DNA of 64,000 nucleotides from Paraspadella gotoi. Lineage: Eukaryota; Chaetognatha. The stretch is taken from NCBI GenBank assembly GCA_051294375.1, contig JBJCIZ010000239.1:4283834-4347833 (forward strand), written 5' to 3'. The notes under the pieces are model-generated. The model had not been told where the DNA came from and made no database searches. It saw only the letters and a program-made list of their open reading frames with translations. This document shows, piece after piece, positions 11,001-25,800 of this stretch. Position 1 is the stretch's first letter; the number at the start of each line of letters is the position of its first letter. Both the position numbers and the translations under genes were made by a program.

Positions 11001-14000
11001 ACTGTACGTTTCCGGCATTTGTTCTAGGATTTATGTGTGTAACGGATTTCGGTTTCGTCGTAGATTTCTGGGACGGTGACGGTGAGACGCGCGCATGGAG
11101 GGAGGATGGGAGGCAGTAATGTTTTTGACAGTTCCATTGTTATCGCACGGTGATTAGTCAAAGCTGGTTCCACGGCGACCATTCAGGAGTTTCCATGACT
11201 GGTGGCTTGATACTCCTGCGATGATATGTAGTCGGGCATAGCATAAGTTCACCCCGCCTATAAGCATGACACCTTCAGTCGCTTTGCCCGATTACAGATA
11301 TAATCCGCTGTTGGTTGTTTGACCGTCTTATGAGAATTGATGATTGAGAATTCATTTTCCAAGACCAACGCGGTTGATGCGAAAATGCTCGAACTGTCAC
11401 CGGGTCGAAAAGATCGTTTTATCGCTGTCTGAGTTTATTTAATTAAGCTGTTATGGTGGACTAAAATTGGTGCAAGAGGCAAGTGGAGCCCGGTGATCGC
11501 CAAGCAGTTCAGAGGGACGGGGCGTTTAACCCGCTTGTAACAGCCTGATCCGAAGCTCAGGGACAGCTTATATTGAATGGTTCTGTCACTAACTCATAAC
11601 AATTATTACTGTCTCTTCACTGTTAGTGTAACTTTTTAAGTAATTTTCCGGTAGGACGGGTCAGTCTCACTTTTTGAATACTTGAAAAAAACACGGCTAA
11701 TTACTGAATCATTTTTAAAAATTCTTATTAGAAAGGTTGTGAGCCGTGATATGCTTAATGTGTACGTTTTTCATATTAGGTCAAGTAAAAACAGGAAATT
11801 TGTAGAATAGACTATAGAGAGAAGGTGAACTGATCCTCGTGAACGCGACCCCGAATCTATGGGATGATGATGATGTCGTCTCTGAAACAAAACCGTGATA
11901 AAAAACTATCACCGATCTCTCTCTCTCTCGCTTCCTCATCCTCACCTTTGTAGTCGAGCATTGCCTCAACTCAAGCTCGACTCAAGCTCAGCTCAAGCTT
12001 GTTGAATAATTCCATTAGGCGACCTGGAAAACTAGAAGCCTAGTTCCAATTCCCTTGACCCGTTCCATGGCTGCAAGAGGGGGGCTTAAAGAACTTACGA
12101 ATATCACTCTTCAGCCCTCTTAGCTCCTTATCCACTTCCTCCGTTTCAGCTACCTCTGCATGTTGTTCGGAGGTGTTTACTCTATCCTCTACGAGACGCT
12201 CGGCGCTCTCTTCCTCTGCGAGTCGGGCGCGCTCATCATTGCGGCCAAGATCCTTCTTCATCTCTGCATTCATCTCATTGGGATACAAGTCTTCATCATG
12301 TCACAGGTTTAAAAAAAAAGGAGGGGGAAAGAATGTTTTCCGAGAATGCCTCGTTTTTGTTCCTAAAGCAAAAACGTGAATTCAACTATGTTTTTATCAA
12401 CTACGAAACCCAATCCCTAACCTCCAACCCTGAACTCTATTCCTGAATCCATATTCCTTAACCAAATCTTAATTTAGTGCCGACGGACTTGGGTAGTTAC
12501 GCTATTCTATTTATGCTAGTTATTTGTTTGTTAAAGCTACGAAAGAAAGTTCTAAGGAGAGAGAGAGAAAGAAAGAAGAAAAGAAAGAGAGAAGTAAGGA
12601 AGGAAAAGTAAGAAGAGAAAGAAAGGAAAAAAAAATCAGAAAAAAACCAGAAAAACCAGAACCAGAGTAAGAGAGAGAGAGAGAGAGAGAGAGACGAAAG
12701 AAAATTAAAACATTCATTCTCCTTTCCTCCTCTTTTCCTGCCCGCCCCCAACTCGTTTTCCTTTCCACTCCCTTCACAGGTTCGACAACACGCCACCTTC
12801 TGGAGCATCTCCAACTCGGTGATGGCGAGACGTGACCTCGAGATCGAGCAGCAGCTTCGAGAGAAGATGATCCACTCCATCATGCCCAAACCTTACGCGG
12901 ACCAGATCATCCAGCTGGGTCATCTGAATCAGGACGCCGCCCCGGCCGAGTCGGGGGGCCGACCCGACAAGCAGAGGCAGTATCATCCTAACGCTGCCTT
13001 CAGGTGGGGAAAGAGGGAGACAGATAGAGAGAAAAAGTCAGAGGCATGCTTTGTAAACTTCCTCAAAATATTTAAAGGCCAAAAGCTTATCTTTAAAAAA
13101 AAACTGGCTAATTTTTTAGGTTCTTTCAAAAGGCGCTAACTTTTTTACTAACTCAATAAAAATTGGCGTATCAACGGCCACCGGGCTAGAAGTCTAGTGG
13201 AACCCAGGGACCTTTGCGCCAAAGGCCGCTGGTGAACGATTGGTGGATTTTTCGTCCACCATAACGCTTTTTCAATTATATTAGGCCGAAACCCTCCCCC
13301 CCCCACCTTCACACAGGCCCTTCCTGATGAACATCGTGGAAAACGTCTCCATCCTTTTCGCCGACATCGTTGGCTTCACTGAGATGAGTCAAAACAAATC
13401 GGCCGAGGAGTTGGTGGATCTACTCAACGATCTCTTCGGCAGGTGCGTCATTAGTCTCTGTCATCGTCTGTTATGTTATGCTGTCCACCTTACTATATAT
13501 TCGATAGATTCCTGACTTGCATATAATTTGATTCGGTCCACCCTACTATGTATTCAAGGTTTAAACATTAAGGCTGTCTGAAATGTTAGGTTGTCTACCT
13601 TAATTTGGATTCTTTTAGATTCCTTGCTTGCATAAAAGTTTATGCTGTTCTTTAGGGTGAAGTGAAAGTTTAGAATCAAATTTTAGCAGTTATATTTTGA
13701 AAATTATCATATTAGTTAATACTACTTTATAACTTTTTTTTATATATATTGTAACCCAGTCGGCTTATTTTGTATATAATATTTCCTTTATATAATATCA
13801 AAATTAAGCTGGAAATTAAAAATCAGTATTTTAAATATAGTTTTTTATATTTTTGACCAAAATGTGTAAACTGAAATTGTGTAGCTCGGCTGTCTGAAAT
13901 GTTATGCCGTCCACCCTACTACGCTTTCAATGCGTATCCCCCCCCCCTTTAGATTCGACGATCTCTGCGTGGAGAACAACTGCGAAAAGATCGCGACGTT

Positions 14001-16808
14001 GGGCGACTGTTACTACTGCGTGTCAGGATGTCCCAAACCGCGCGCGGATCACGCCATCTGCTGCGTGCTGATGGGCTTGGACATGATCCAGGCCATCAGG
14101 GAGTTCGACGAGGAAAAGAACGAGAGGGTGGGTTCTTTTTGTTTATTAAAGGGGGGGGGCTAATCCTATTTAGCAATGGGTTTTTTTTTAATCTAGTTCA
14201 ATCTTTTAGTTCTATTCACATTCGAGTGAAAAGTGAAAAGTTCAAGAGAGCGGGAGAGTGTGGTGGGCTTTGAGCATCCTTAATAGCGCAATGGGCTAAC
14301 GTTGAGTAACGAGAATGTTAAAGTCGGACTTACCCTAGTTTAACCGCAGTAAGTGAGCGAACCGCCGGACGCCGAGTATTGGAAAAAAAAAAGACAACAG
14401 ACGAGAAAAAATCTCTTTGACCATATATCCGGCTTCGTTAACTGTGTGGGGGACATGTTACAATATCACAGGGGCGGTCACATTAAGTGATCACCGATAT
14501 GACGGATTGAACGCCAATCGCGTTTTGTGATGGTGAGGGTTAGTTGTACATTCTGGAAAATTGTTTACTCGCGTCCCCGAAATTTTTTTTTTTCCCGCGA
14601 TTTTTGTTTTCGCTTGTTTTCTTGCTAAATTGTCTGTTTGCTTGGTCGCTCGGTCCTAAATTCGATTGCAAGCTGGATTGCAGCTTTCCTCGTACGATCT
14701 TCTCTCTCGCCTCGCTTAAATGAGAGACCGTTTCGCCACCTTATTTTTCATTTTGTCTTATATTAAATTATTAAATTTTTATATTGGTTGTACCAATTTC
14801 ATAACGAGACGGGGAGAATCTTCACCCACCGCCTCCGGCCTCACTCCCCCACGTCAAACCACACACCCACATCCCCCCGCAGGTGGACATGCGCGTGGGT
14901 ATCCATACGGGTCACGTGCTCTGCGGCATCGTGGGCACCATGAGGTTCAAGTTCGACGTGTGGTCGGACAGCGTGAGGGTGGCCAACAAGATGGAGTCTA
15001 CGGGCCGGCCAGGACGCGTCCACATCACGGAACGGACCAAAGATTGTCTCAACGACGAGTTTGAGCTGGAGGACGGGGACCCCCTCGTCATTCCGCACGA
15101 GAAGTTCGCCAACAAGACTAAAGGTGCCGTTGATTTATTTTTATTTTCCCAGAACGACCCGAATTAGGTTAATTTTTTTAATTAAAAATTAGGTTAAAGA
15201 TTAAGATTTGGGATTAAGGTTAGTTATTTGGTTTATGATTAGGGTTAAGGATTTGGATTTAAGATTTTAGTATTAAAGTTCGGGTTCGGGATTAGCTTCG
15301 AAGTGAAGAATGTTCTTCATTTCCAGAAGATAACACAAACGTTCCTCTACCCATTATAATATGAAATAATAATTAAATTTAATACTTATGTGAAATACAT
15401 TACTTTTTTATTCATTTTAAAGTTTAGTCTGTTTAATATAGTAAAACAGATTGTTGTACTGCAGATCATTAAAGGTTTAAAATTTATTTTCTATAGTTAA
15501 TTGTGGGCTAGTTTTAATTTATAACAGTTTATCTACAAATTTTAATATTTTTTCATCGGGTTTCGACAGAGAATAAAAAGTTAAATTTTATTATATCTTT
15601 TTCGTTTATCAGCAAAAATTGTAAAATCATCCAACGATATTGATATTTTTCATTTCTTTCAAAAGTTGTACATTCGAATGTATCGTATAGTTAGTAATTT
15701 AAGCTCACGCCGTCCGACGTCATCATAACCTCCTCGTGACGTCATTTCTTCTTGTTTTTAAATCTCTCAGATCGAAGCTAAAAATAACTTGAGGCTCATT
15801 CCCGGATCAAACTCCGGGTTTTGTTTGAGCTCGTTGTTGAAGACGATATAGACGACGTTGGCGACGACGATATGACGACAACGATATGATGACGACGACG
15901 ATATAGAAGATGACGGCGACGATGACGTTAATGATATATACGACTATGACGACGACGATACAGACGATATAGATGACGATGGTGATGACGATATAGATGA
16001 CGATGATGACGATAACTGGAAGACCACCGAAATGTAATTGTTTTCCAAGTGTGCCCCGTTTCTACTGTAATTTAGAATATAGTTTTATAAAAGGGTTAAG
16101 ATTTAAGAATAAAACTTAGGAAGGGAAATCCGTTAAGAGGATTAGGGTTGTGGGGTATGTTTGGTATGATTGCTATTATTAGTTATAAAGGTTAATGATT
16201 AAAAATAAGGATTTAGGTTAAAGATTAGAATTACGGATAAAGTTATTAAGTATAGATAAAAATTATATAAAAAAAACAATTATTTTTACTTTTTCTTATT
16301 TAAGATTCAAACGCAATGAAAATAATGAATTAATATAATGTTTACTTTAAACCAATAATGATATTTAATAATAGATGATATAAACGTTTATCATTAAACA
16401 TCATCGTTGTTGAAGTATAACAAATCGTTTATTTTTAATAATCTAAAAACGATATTTAAAACGAATAAATTATATAGCAAGATAGCTTATTTATTAAATG
16501 AATGGATAATTTTTATATTGGTTGTACCAATTTCATATTAAAATTAAGTTTAGAATTATGAAAAGGAAATTGAGGTTGCTTTCAGAGAATATTGCCATAA
16601 TTGGATTTATGTCTGCGTTGTTGGGAAAAACGGACGACGACGACATCATTGTGAATCGTGATATTCGTGTCGACTCGTAAACAAAGGAAAGTGAAAGAGA
16701 GAGAGAGAGTGTGTGTGGGTAAAATTGAGTTATGAGACCGAGGCAGATCCCCTTAATATTTTTTCGGCTTTCGTGTTTAATATCTGTTTTTTCCATTTTG
16801 TTTAGGTT

Positions 16809-16850
<42 letters not shown>

Positions 16851-19800
16851 AAAAAATCGTGATTTTTGTAAATTTTAATCATGTTAAAGTTTAAAGAAAT
16901 TCTTTTACGACGGTGAAACATTATTTTATTAAAAAAGATATTTCCATGACAATGACAATAATTCAAATCATAAAGGATCCAGAATGACATTTTTATACAT
17001 ACTTTTTTTAAACATACATTTTTATTACTTAAGACTTAAATTAAGTTTTTAAGGACTTTTATTTTGTTCTGAAGTATTTGATGACCCACATTTACATAAC
17101 ATGGCATGACTTAACATGACATAGCATCGTTCTTTAGAATCGTTCGCCGTGACTAACTTAAATTGAAACTAATTTACATATTTATAGTCCGTACCTCTTT
17201 CCAACGCACCCGCCTCCTCCCGAAACATCCGCGGCGAGTTAGTTTAGGAACCGCGATATGCAAATGAGTTTTACGAGGTTTCGTAAATTATAAATACCTA
17301 ATCGAGAAGCAGAATATTAACTATTACTATTGCATCACTTTGATTTTGGTTGTTGTAGTAGTTTTTTTTTATTAAGTTATTTAAATAAATTAAGACATTA
17401 TTCTATTTTTTCGACCTTATAATTTTTTGGATTGTCATAAAATTTTGATTTAATTTAGGTTTGGGCGATGGATTTTAATTTTTTTTTTCTCCCCGTTGTT
17501 TAGGTTTGGTTTAATTAAATATTTTTAAAATTAATGGCATTAATGAGAGCGGGGCCCAAAATACTATGCATTTAAAAATACTAAAACGTGTTAATTTTCA
17601 AATGTTAAAAATTATTTCTTTTATTTTATTTTTTTTTTATTTCAAGAATAGTTGGTTTTTATCAAAAGATTTATCAAATTTTATTCTCTCCTTTTTTTAT
17701 CAACTCACTCCAACCCGAACAATATTTTCGCTTTGCCTCCCGAGTTTTGTTTGTTTTTGCTTATCGAAGCTCATTTATTAAATTCAAAGAGAGAGACAGA
17801 GAGAGAAAGAGAGACTCTTAAAGTTCTTTTCGGTAGATAAAATATTTCTCAAGTGGATTGGTCTCTTCAAATTTAAATAAACTCTGTTCGCTGCGTTGAA
17901 GGACCTTCCAGCCGAGAATTAGCTTTTCGCTTTTTCGATCAATCATTCCATACATTTTTCGGGGGGGGGGGTGCTCAATCATTTATTCGTAATCATAGTT
18001 TCATACATTTTAATTAATGTAGTAATGTATATGGTTCTTTATTTTACTGGGGAGTTTTTTTAGGGAGAATAAGCTGATTAAAACAAGTATTTAAAGTCTA
18101 TAACAGGTTGGGAATATTATATTACTTTCTTGAGAGTAAGTTAAAAACCGGGACGTTTTTTTTTTTCCTCCCGTCGGTTCTGTTACGGGAAGCCTACTTT
18201 GTAATTGGTCAAGAAAAAAGGGGGGGGGGAAAACTAAATAAAAAAAAAAGTAAAAAGTGACAAACTACTTGGGTCAATCAACCACGGACAGGCGCAAGAT
18301 AGCTGATTTAATATTTGTGTTGTTGTTGTTCCACACTCTTTAACTTATCCCAACCCCCTCCCCATCTCACCTTACCCTTTTTTGTAACTAGTCCACAAAA
18401 CTTACTTCATCGTCGAGACACCGGAAGTGATGGCCACCGACGACGACGACGAGGATCGCGTTTCTCCGCCGCCATCCGTTTTGCCGCTGGACGCCTTACC
18501 CGCCAACCAATCTCCGCAAAGACGACGTCGGGGCGTTGTCGATGGCGGCGTCAGTAGTTTTGAGGGCAAAAAATTCACCGGATCTAGAGGTGAATGATAG
18601 GGATTTAGAAAATAACACTCCTGTCTCGAATCCTTAATCCTTATTCCCTCAACCTTAATCTCTAATTTTAATCCTTAACCATAATCCCCTTGATTTTTTA
18701 ATAATTAACCTTAATCTTTAACCACTGATCAATGATTAATCTCAACCTTTGTTTTAATACATAACTCTAATTGTAAATTAAATCTTCAGCTTAACCCCAT
18801 AACCTTAATATTTAATTTAACTATAAAGCGTTGCTGTTAAATTTTATCTTAACCTTTAATCTAATACATAATTGTAAGCAAAGATAGAGCGCTTTGGCAA
18901 AATATAGCTTATTTACTGTATGTAGTTATGCTTGTAATTTAGGTAATAATTTTGGTCATAATTTAAGTAATAATAGTCTAGTTAAAGCAGATTCAGATGC
19001 ATACAAACAAACAAGTAATTGCAGTTAATAAGTATTACAAGACAGACTTCTAAAAAAATTCAGTTTTTTGAGTAAAATCATAATTCTTTTCTTTTTGGCC
19101 TTTTTTATTTACCTTTTAAAAACTACTGCAGCGAAGTAAAAAGAATTCATTCTAAATAACTCACAAAAATTAGTTAAATTTTAAATTTATTTGTCATAAG
19201 TTACCAATTAATATTTAGTTCTGCTTTCTGTTATCACTCAAAGATGTTTACTCAAACGCGCATCAAAGTATTGAGGTTGAGCCATTAATTGAAAGGTGCA
19301 ACCAGGCTAGTAGTAGCGGTAGCCGACCTAATTCAAATTTTAATGGGAACAGCATTAACTAATCCATTATTGGTATTAAATATTTTTATACAAAAATGTT
19401 CTGAACCATGAGTTTCGCTAATTAATATTATTATATTGCTATATAAGGTCAAAATTTTTTTTTGATATTTTAAGTTTCTTTAATTGATTCTGATAGAGCT
19501 TAAAAAGTTATGCCAAAAATATAATTAAAACTTTTTCAAATTTTGATGTTTTATTACTAAAAATTAGTAAAAACTGCTAAAATCATCGGATGATGATGAT
19601 GATTTTTTTAAGGTTTTTCTTAATTTATCTTATCAAAATATTTTTTAAAAAAATTATATTTTGTGTAGATAACTTTTCTTAACTTAAATAAATATTAAAA
19701 AATTAATTACTAATGCTTCTAGCCATTTTAGAAAATTTAGGTCCATTGAAAGTTTTCTCTGAAATGTATGAAGTTTCATTTGGAAAGGTTCCCAAATCAA

Positions 19801-22800
19801 ACTTCTGACCCATCCCATTGACAAAGTTTGGCTCGACTAGTCCTCGCCGTGTTCATTTCGAAAGCTTGCAGGGTCTTGGTTGGTTATTATCTTGTAAAAG
19901 GGGTGGAGTTGGATGCCTTAACTCACCATTATGGCCTGTCAAAGTCTATGGCAAGATATCCTATTTAATTTAAATGGATAATTTTACTATTGGTTGTACC
20001 AATTTCATAAAGAAAATGAAACGGTACTGCAAAATTAAAAATAAATGAAAAAGGGGCGGGGAAATTGGCGTTTATGTAATATGTATACTAAGGCGGAACA
20101 AGGTAAAAACTAAGAGTTCTGTAATATAAATAACGTTAGAGCATCCCTTTGGGATAACAAAATTTTCAAAAAATTTTAGATTTATCGTATTTCTATAAAT
20201 ACTGAAAAAATTATTTTTCTAATTTAGAAATTTTAAAAACGGCTTCGTGTAGAGCTTTAAAAAATAAATTAAAAATATTATTACAATATTTTCAAATTTT
20301 TATGTTTTATTACTTAAAATTAGCAAAAACTATAAAATTATGGTATGATGAATGATGATGATTTTTAAGGGTTTTCCCTTATTTGACTCGCTTATCATCG
20401 TAATATTGAAAAACGCTTTATACTTTGTGTAAACAACTTTTTATGGGCTATCTAAATCGGTTCTTAAAAAATAAAATTATTAAAAAAAATGTTCTTTATT
20501 GCCTATGTATTAATAAATATTTAAAGGCTTCAATGTTATACTGTGCTTCACTAGTTAAAAAAGTGATAATAAATATTAATTAAATATATGATGGACAAAT
20601 TAATTTTAAATTACAGAACTCCTGATGATAAAAAGTGATCAATTTTGGCCCGCCTTAATGTATACATAAATGTAATGTATACTACAGAATAAAATGATTT
20701 GTTTTTAGACAAGTTAAACCTTTCACGTCTTAAATGTTTTATTCGTTTTTTGGGTTACTTTCTCCGACCGGGGCTAGTCGGTTTAGGATTAAGGGTGATT
20801 TAGGGTTAGGGGTGGTGAGGGTTAAGAGGTTGTAGAGTTAGGGTAATTAGGTAATAATTTTTAAAAAAAGATTAAATAAATATTTTTAAGTAGTTTTTTT
20901 TTTTTAAAACGCCAACACCCCGGTCGGCGAAAGTAAAATGTTATCTTTTTTTTTTTTTTTTTGCATCCGCGAATGATTTGTAAAATTGTTGGCATTTTCC
21001 TCACCTCTTTTTCAACCCCCCCCCTCTTCACACCCTCTCACCCGTTCCATTCCGTCACGACACATTCCCCCCTTACCTTCTTTTTCCCGCCAAAAATTGA
21101 AGATAACCTCGACGCGGCCTTAGAATCCGGTCTCGTTTCCAATCAAGTCTTCCCCGGCGAGCCCGACGGCGCCGCCCCGCCCGGCACCGCCCCTTCCGGC
21201 ACCGCCCCTTCCGCCGGTCGGGCCCCGCATCGCTGGGTGGCGCCGCCGCCGGCCAACTCCTCCGTCGACGATATCGCTTTGAAAGAAAGGCGAGTCTAAG
21301 GCGACGTGGGGGCTCTTCCTCACGTGCCCCATTTATGTTCTTTTATTCTAAAATATGTTCTTAAACTTATAAACCAATCCTGAACCTTAACCCTGAAACC
21401 TCATACTTATTTTTTACCCTTTCCCTCTGACCCTTAACACTAGTCCTTAACCCTAATTACAGACCTAATCTTTCCCTTTAATCATTAACCTAATTTATTA
21501 CTTTAAAAAGATTAAATATTTTTAAGTAGTTTTTTTAAAAAAACGCCAATATCATTATTATAATTCATTCATTTATTTCATTTCATTTAATTCAATCCCC
21601 CAAACAGAATGCGCAAAATCTCTTCTCCTCTTCCCGGCGGCGTCGCCTTCGAAAAAAAGATGGCGGTCAACGGACTCGGCGCGCCGATCGAAACCAGCGG
21701 CGGCGTCGTCAGCGGCATCCTCCGACCGCGTTCGCCGGACAACCGGCGCCGTCCCAACGGACCCGCGACGGCGATCGACGAAGCCGGCGTCGATGGCGCC
21801 CCTACCACGACGCCGGAATTCTCGGCGCTTTCTCCGCCCCCGAGCGGCGTCGCGAGAAACGCGGCGTCAGGTTTCCCTCGGCTGGCGAATTCCACGACCT
21901 CTTGCGCCGCGGGGACGGATCAAGGCAGACTGGGTGAGAGAATAGTAGTAATTAACTAATTAATCACTAATTGATTACATATTTAAGCTTGAAGTTACAT
22001 TTAATATAAAAATGGAAACAAAAAGCTTAATCCAATAGTGAAACGGGTTTTTTTGTTTGTTTTTTTTCTCCCATTTAAACTCGTTTCCACTCGGACGATT
22101 CCATCAAAACTTGATTTCCAGCTCAATCACATATTTCTTTATCCACTCACAACTTTTTAAGAAAATTGTTTCACCCACTCATGAGTAATTGGCGTTCAAA
22201 GCTAAGGTGGGACGGACAGACAGATTTTTAAATTTTTTAGTTATAATATATATAATATAATATAACCTTCTTCAGTCGGTAACCTGACTTTACTTCGCTC
22301 TATCATTCTCCTTTTCTCAACTCTCCTCTTGAAAGATATTTTGTTACCTCGCGTCGGGTCATTCTTTTTTTAGTCATTTGACCTGACCTTATCTTTTCAC
22401 CGTTCTAGTCGCTTTCTTGTGGCTTTCTTTCGGCCGAAAACCTCGTCACTTGTTATTCGTTCAGAATCATTTTTAAAGAAAAGATCGGCCGTCTGGAACC
22501 GTAGTTTTTACGGATCCAAGGATTTCTTACAAACATTTTTTCGACTTTTCATTGATTTGCCATGGATTTATCTCTACAAAAATACAAGTAATTCACGATT
22601 TATCCTACATTTTTCGACGTTTTCTTTACGCTTCGAGATTTAGTAAGATACTACGAAATCCTTGCTCCTTGTCAAAATATGTTCATCCGACGGCCGACGC
22701 CTCGAACGCGCGACCCCGCAGGCATAGAAAATACAAAATATTTTCTACACCTCTTCTCTTCATACCAAATATTTGAATTTTTTTCACAATTTCGCGCTGA

Positions 22801-25800
22801 TGAAGGCCAACATATCAGCCAAAACATATACATTATTTTGTAAAATTAAATGTCTGTAAGCAATGAACAAAACAAGAATTTTCATTTGATCCTAAATAAA
22901 AATCCTTATTTTATTTTTATTTTTCTCCTCCTTATACCTTATCTTCCCCACCCCCCAAAGCAGCCAAAGCTCCGAGCAGCCCTTTGAAAGCCCGCGCCTC
23001 ATCCGGCAGCGCCGCCCCCCCTGTTGGGACCGCGACGGTTCACGGACTCGGTCACGCCCTCTCCACGCCCCTTAGCAACGCGTTGGGCGATTCCTTGACG
23101 ACCGACGCGGCGACGGAATCTCCGCCGTTGACTCCCATGAGTCTGACGGCGAAAGAGGAGGCGGAAATCTCTTTGGCTTCGGATCCCGGTTGGGAGGAGA
23201 GGAAACAGGGTGAGGAGTGGGGAGGGAGAGGGGGGAAGGCGAGCAAACGGGGGAGAGGGAGGAGAGGAAACAGGGTGAGAAGTGGGGAGGGAGAGGGAGG
23301 GGAAGGCGAGGAAAGGGGGAGAGGGAGGAGAGGAAACAGGGTGAGGAGTTGGGGGAGGGAGGGAGGAGAGGAAACAGGGTGAGGAATGGGGAGGGAGGAG
23401 AGGAAACAGGGTGAGGAATGGGGAGGGAGAGCGAGGGGAAGGCGAGGAAACGGATAGGGAGGGAGGAGAGGAAACAGGGTGAGGAATGGGGAGGAGAGGG
23501 AGGGAGGGGAAGGCGAGGAAACGTGGGGGAGGGAGGAGAGGAAACAGGGTGAGAAGTGGAGAGGGAGGGCGGAGAAGGAGAGGAAACGGGGTGGAAGGGA
23601 GGAGGGAGGGGAAGGAGAGGAAACGGTGAGGAGTGGGGAGGGAGGGGGAAGAAGAGAAAACAGGGTGAGAGGGAGGAGAGGAAACAGGGTGAGGAGTGAG
23701 GAAGGGGAGGGGAAGGTAGGAGAGGGAAAGAGATAGGGGGAAAGAGGGAAAAGGAGGTGAGAAGTCCTTTAAAGAAATATAGGGTCAGAGGGAATGGGCA
23801 GAGATGGATAGGGGAAAAGGGGGAAGAAGGGAAGATAGAAAAAAAAAAGGGAAAAGAGGAAACAGGACGAGAGGGAAGGAGAGGTATGTGGGAAGGGGAG
23901 GAGGGAGGAAGGGGGAGGCCGCTGCGGGGATTGACGGAGAGAAAAAGGGAGAGAAAGAGTGAGGAAATGGAAATAGAAACAGGGAAGGGGTAGAGAGAGA
24001 CGGAAGAGAGATGAAAGGATAGAGAAAGGGAAGGGAGGAGAGGAATTTGTTTTATTTCTCGTTCTCCTTCATCCCTCATTCTCCTTTTGCCAGATTCTTC
24101 CTCCCAAACCGGTCGCGCTTCCTTTCGCGACGAACGCGCCTCCTACGCGGGTATGGACAACGCCTCCCCGAAATCGCGTCGTTCCGGCGTTGGAATCGGC
24201 AGCAGCAGCGGAGGCGGAGGCGGCGGCGCGCCCTACGGCGGCGGCGGCGTTCTCTCGAACCGCGGGCAGAGGAGCTTCAAGCGCAACTCTTGTCGGAGAC
24301 GAACGTTGAAACATTCGGTCATCACGCAGATGGCGTCACAGGTCATACTTTACTCTGATCTAATTGCTAATCTCTGTAATCTTTAACCTATTCTTTCGAA
24401 AAAGATGGCCTTGAAATGACCTTGAAATTGGTACAACCAATATAAAATTATCTATTCGTTTAGTCAGCTATCTTTCCCCTGACTTTGGACAGGCTTTTTT
24501 TTTGTTTAAGGTTTATTTTCTTTTTTAATTTAATTTGATTACCACTTTATTTTTACCACCTCCTCTTTCTCCCAGGACCTGACCGAAATGACACCGCGAG
24601 AGCTGATTGGCCGCCGCCAGTCCTGCTATTTCGCCAACAGCCAATCAAGCGTTTCCGATGCTGGCGGCGGCACAGACGTCGCCGGCGGCGGGGCCGGGGG
24701 CGGCGCCTCTAACTCGAACTCTAACATCGAAGGGTCGGACGCTGGCGGCGGCGGCGGCGAGGCCAAGTCCTCGAGAAACGCTGGTAAGAATAGATGTAAA
24801 GGGTTAAACGGAAAGAGGTGGAAGTGATAAATTTGTTTTGGGATCATGGTTAGGTATGAATAATTTAATATCTATTCTTATGGGGATAAAACGACTTTGT
24901 AGAATCCTATTTTCTGATAGGGATACATATATGGAATTGTTTTTTTGGTTTTTTTTTTTCAAAAGGGGCATCCATATTGCAATGCCAATTTTTAAATTGT
25001 TGACTTTCAATATTGTGAATCCGCTCTTCAATAAGTTGACTGAGTTCACTAAGAAGTGTCTCACACCCAACTTTCTCTCTCACAAAAATTTTTCATTCTG
25101 TGTTTTTCATTTGTATTTATCATAAACGAGAACCATAAACAATTCGTTTAAAACCTGATAGTTTATTAATTTCTTATTTACATCAATTTCAGAGGCAGAA
25201 AATGTGCAAAGTAGATATTAGCAATTTATTGTAAAGTCTCAGTCCCAAACGCTCGTCAGATCGCTCATGAGCAGAATGTCTAGTTTCTCTTCACTCCTTC
25301 CTCGCTTGCTCGTCTCTCCTCATCATCCAATCATCAGCGATTCGCTCGTTGCGCGTGAGCTGTTGATCGTTGTTGTTGTTGTTGTTGATGTTATAAACAA
25401 AGCTTTTTACTGTAACTAAAAGGCCATATAGACCCCAGAAAGGGTGCCCAGGGCCGTATCCGTAGATACATTCACTCTCTTCTTTCTCCCACCACACCCT
25501 CCCTCTCTCTGTAATCTCTCAAGTTTCGGCTTCTTATCGTCCCACGACCGGCGCCGATAACGACGAAGACGGCGACGAAGACGACGACGGCGATGGCGTG
25601 GGCGTCTTCCTTGTCCCCGATTCGTCGACGCCCAACGCCTCAGCCTCCGTCTTCGCCCAGCGGCAGAAGCATCTGGAGGCTGGAGACAAGCAGCTCGTCG
25701 AAGTCATCAAGGTGAGGAAGGTCTCCAACTCTTAACCCTAATCTCCAACTTAATCACCGAGATGAAGATTAAGTTAAGCCAAAAAATCCTTTTTTTTTTA

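Larger units (their letters stand above)
15124..18391. other. Intron 9 (3.3 kb) with simple repeats
   Basis: Contains telomere-like tracts at 15,170-15,290 and 16,080-16,260, a GACGAC-rich array at 15,840-16,020, a REP-A end at 16,475-16,538, an (AG)n run at 16,810-16,846, and poly-G/poly-T tracts near 17,960 and 18,150. No exon recognised. Confidence 0.6.

Noticed and set aside
15840-16020. Asp-rich coding exon
   Set aside because: Simple GAC/GAT array in an intron without usable splice sites; the cyclase frame joins exon 9 to exon 10 without it.
23072-24079. 335-residue minus-strand ORF opposite exon 13 and its intron
   Set aside because: Pure Ser/Pro/Leu/Phe repeats complementary to the purine-rich minisatellite; overlaps a well-supported exon on the other strand.
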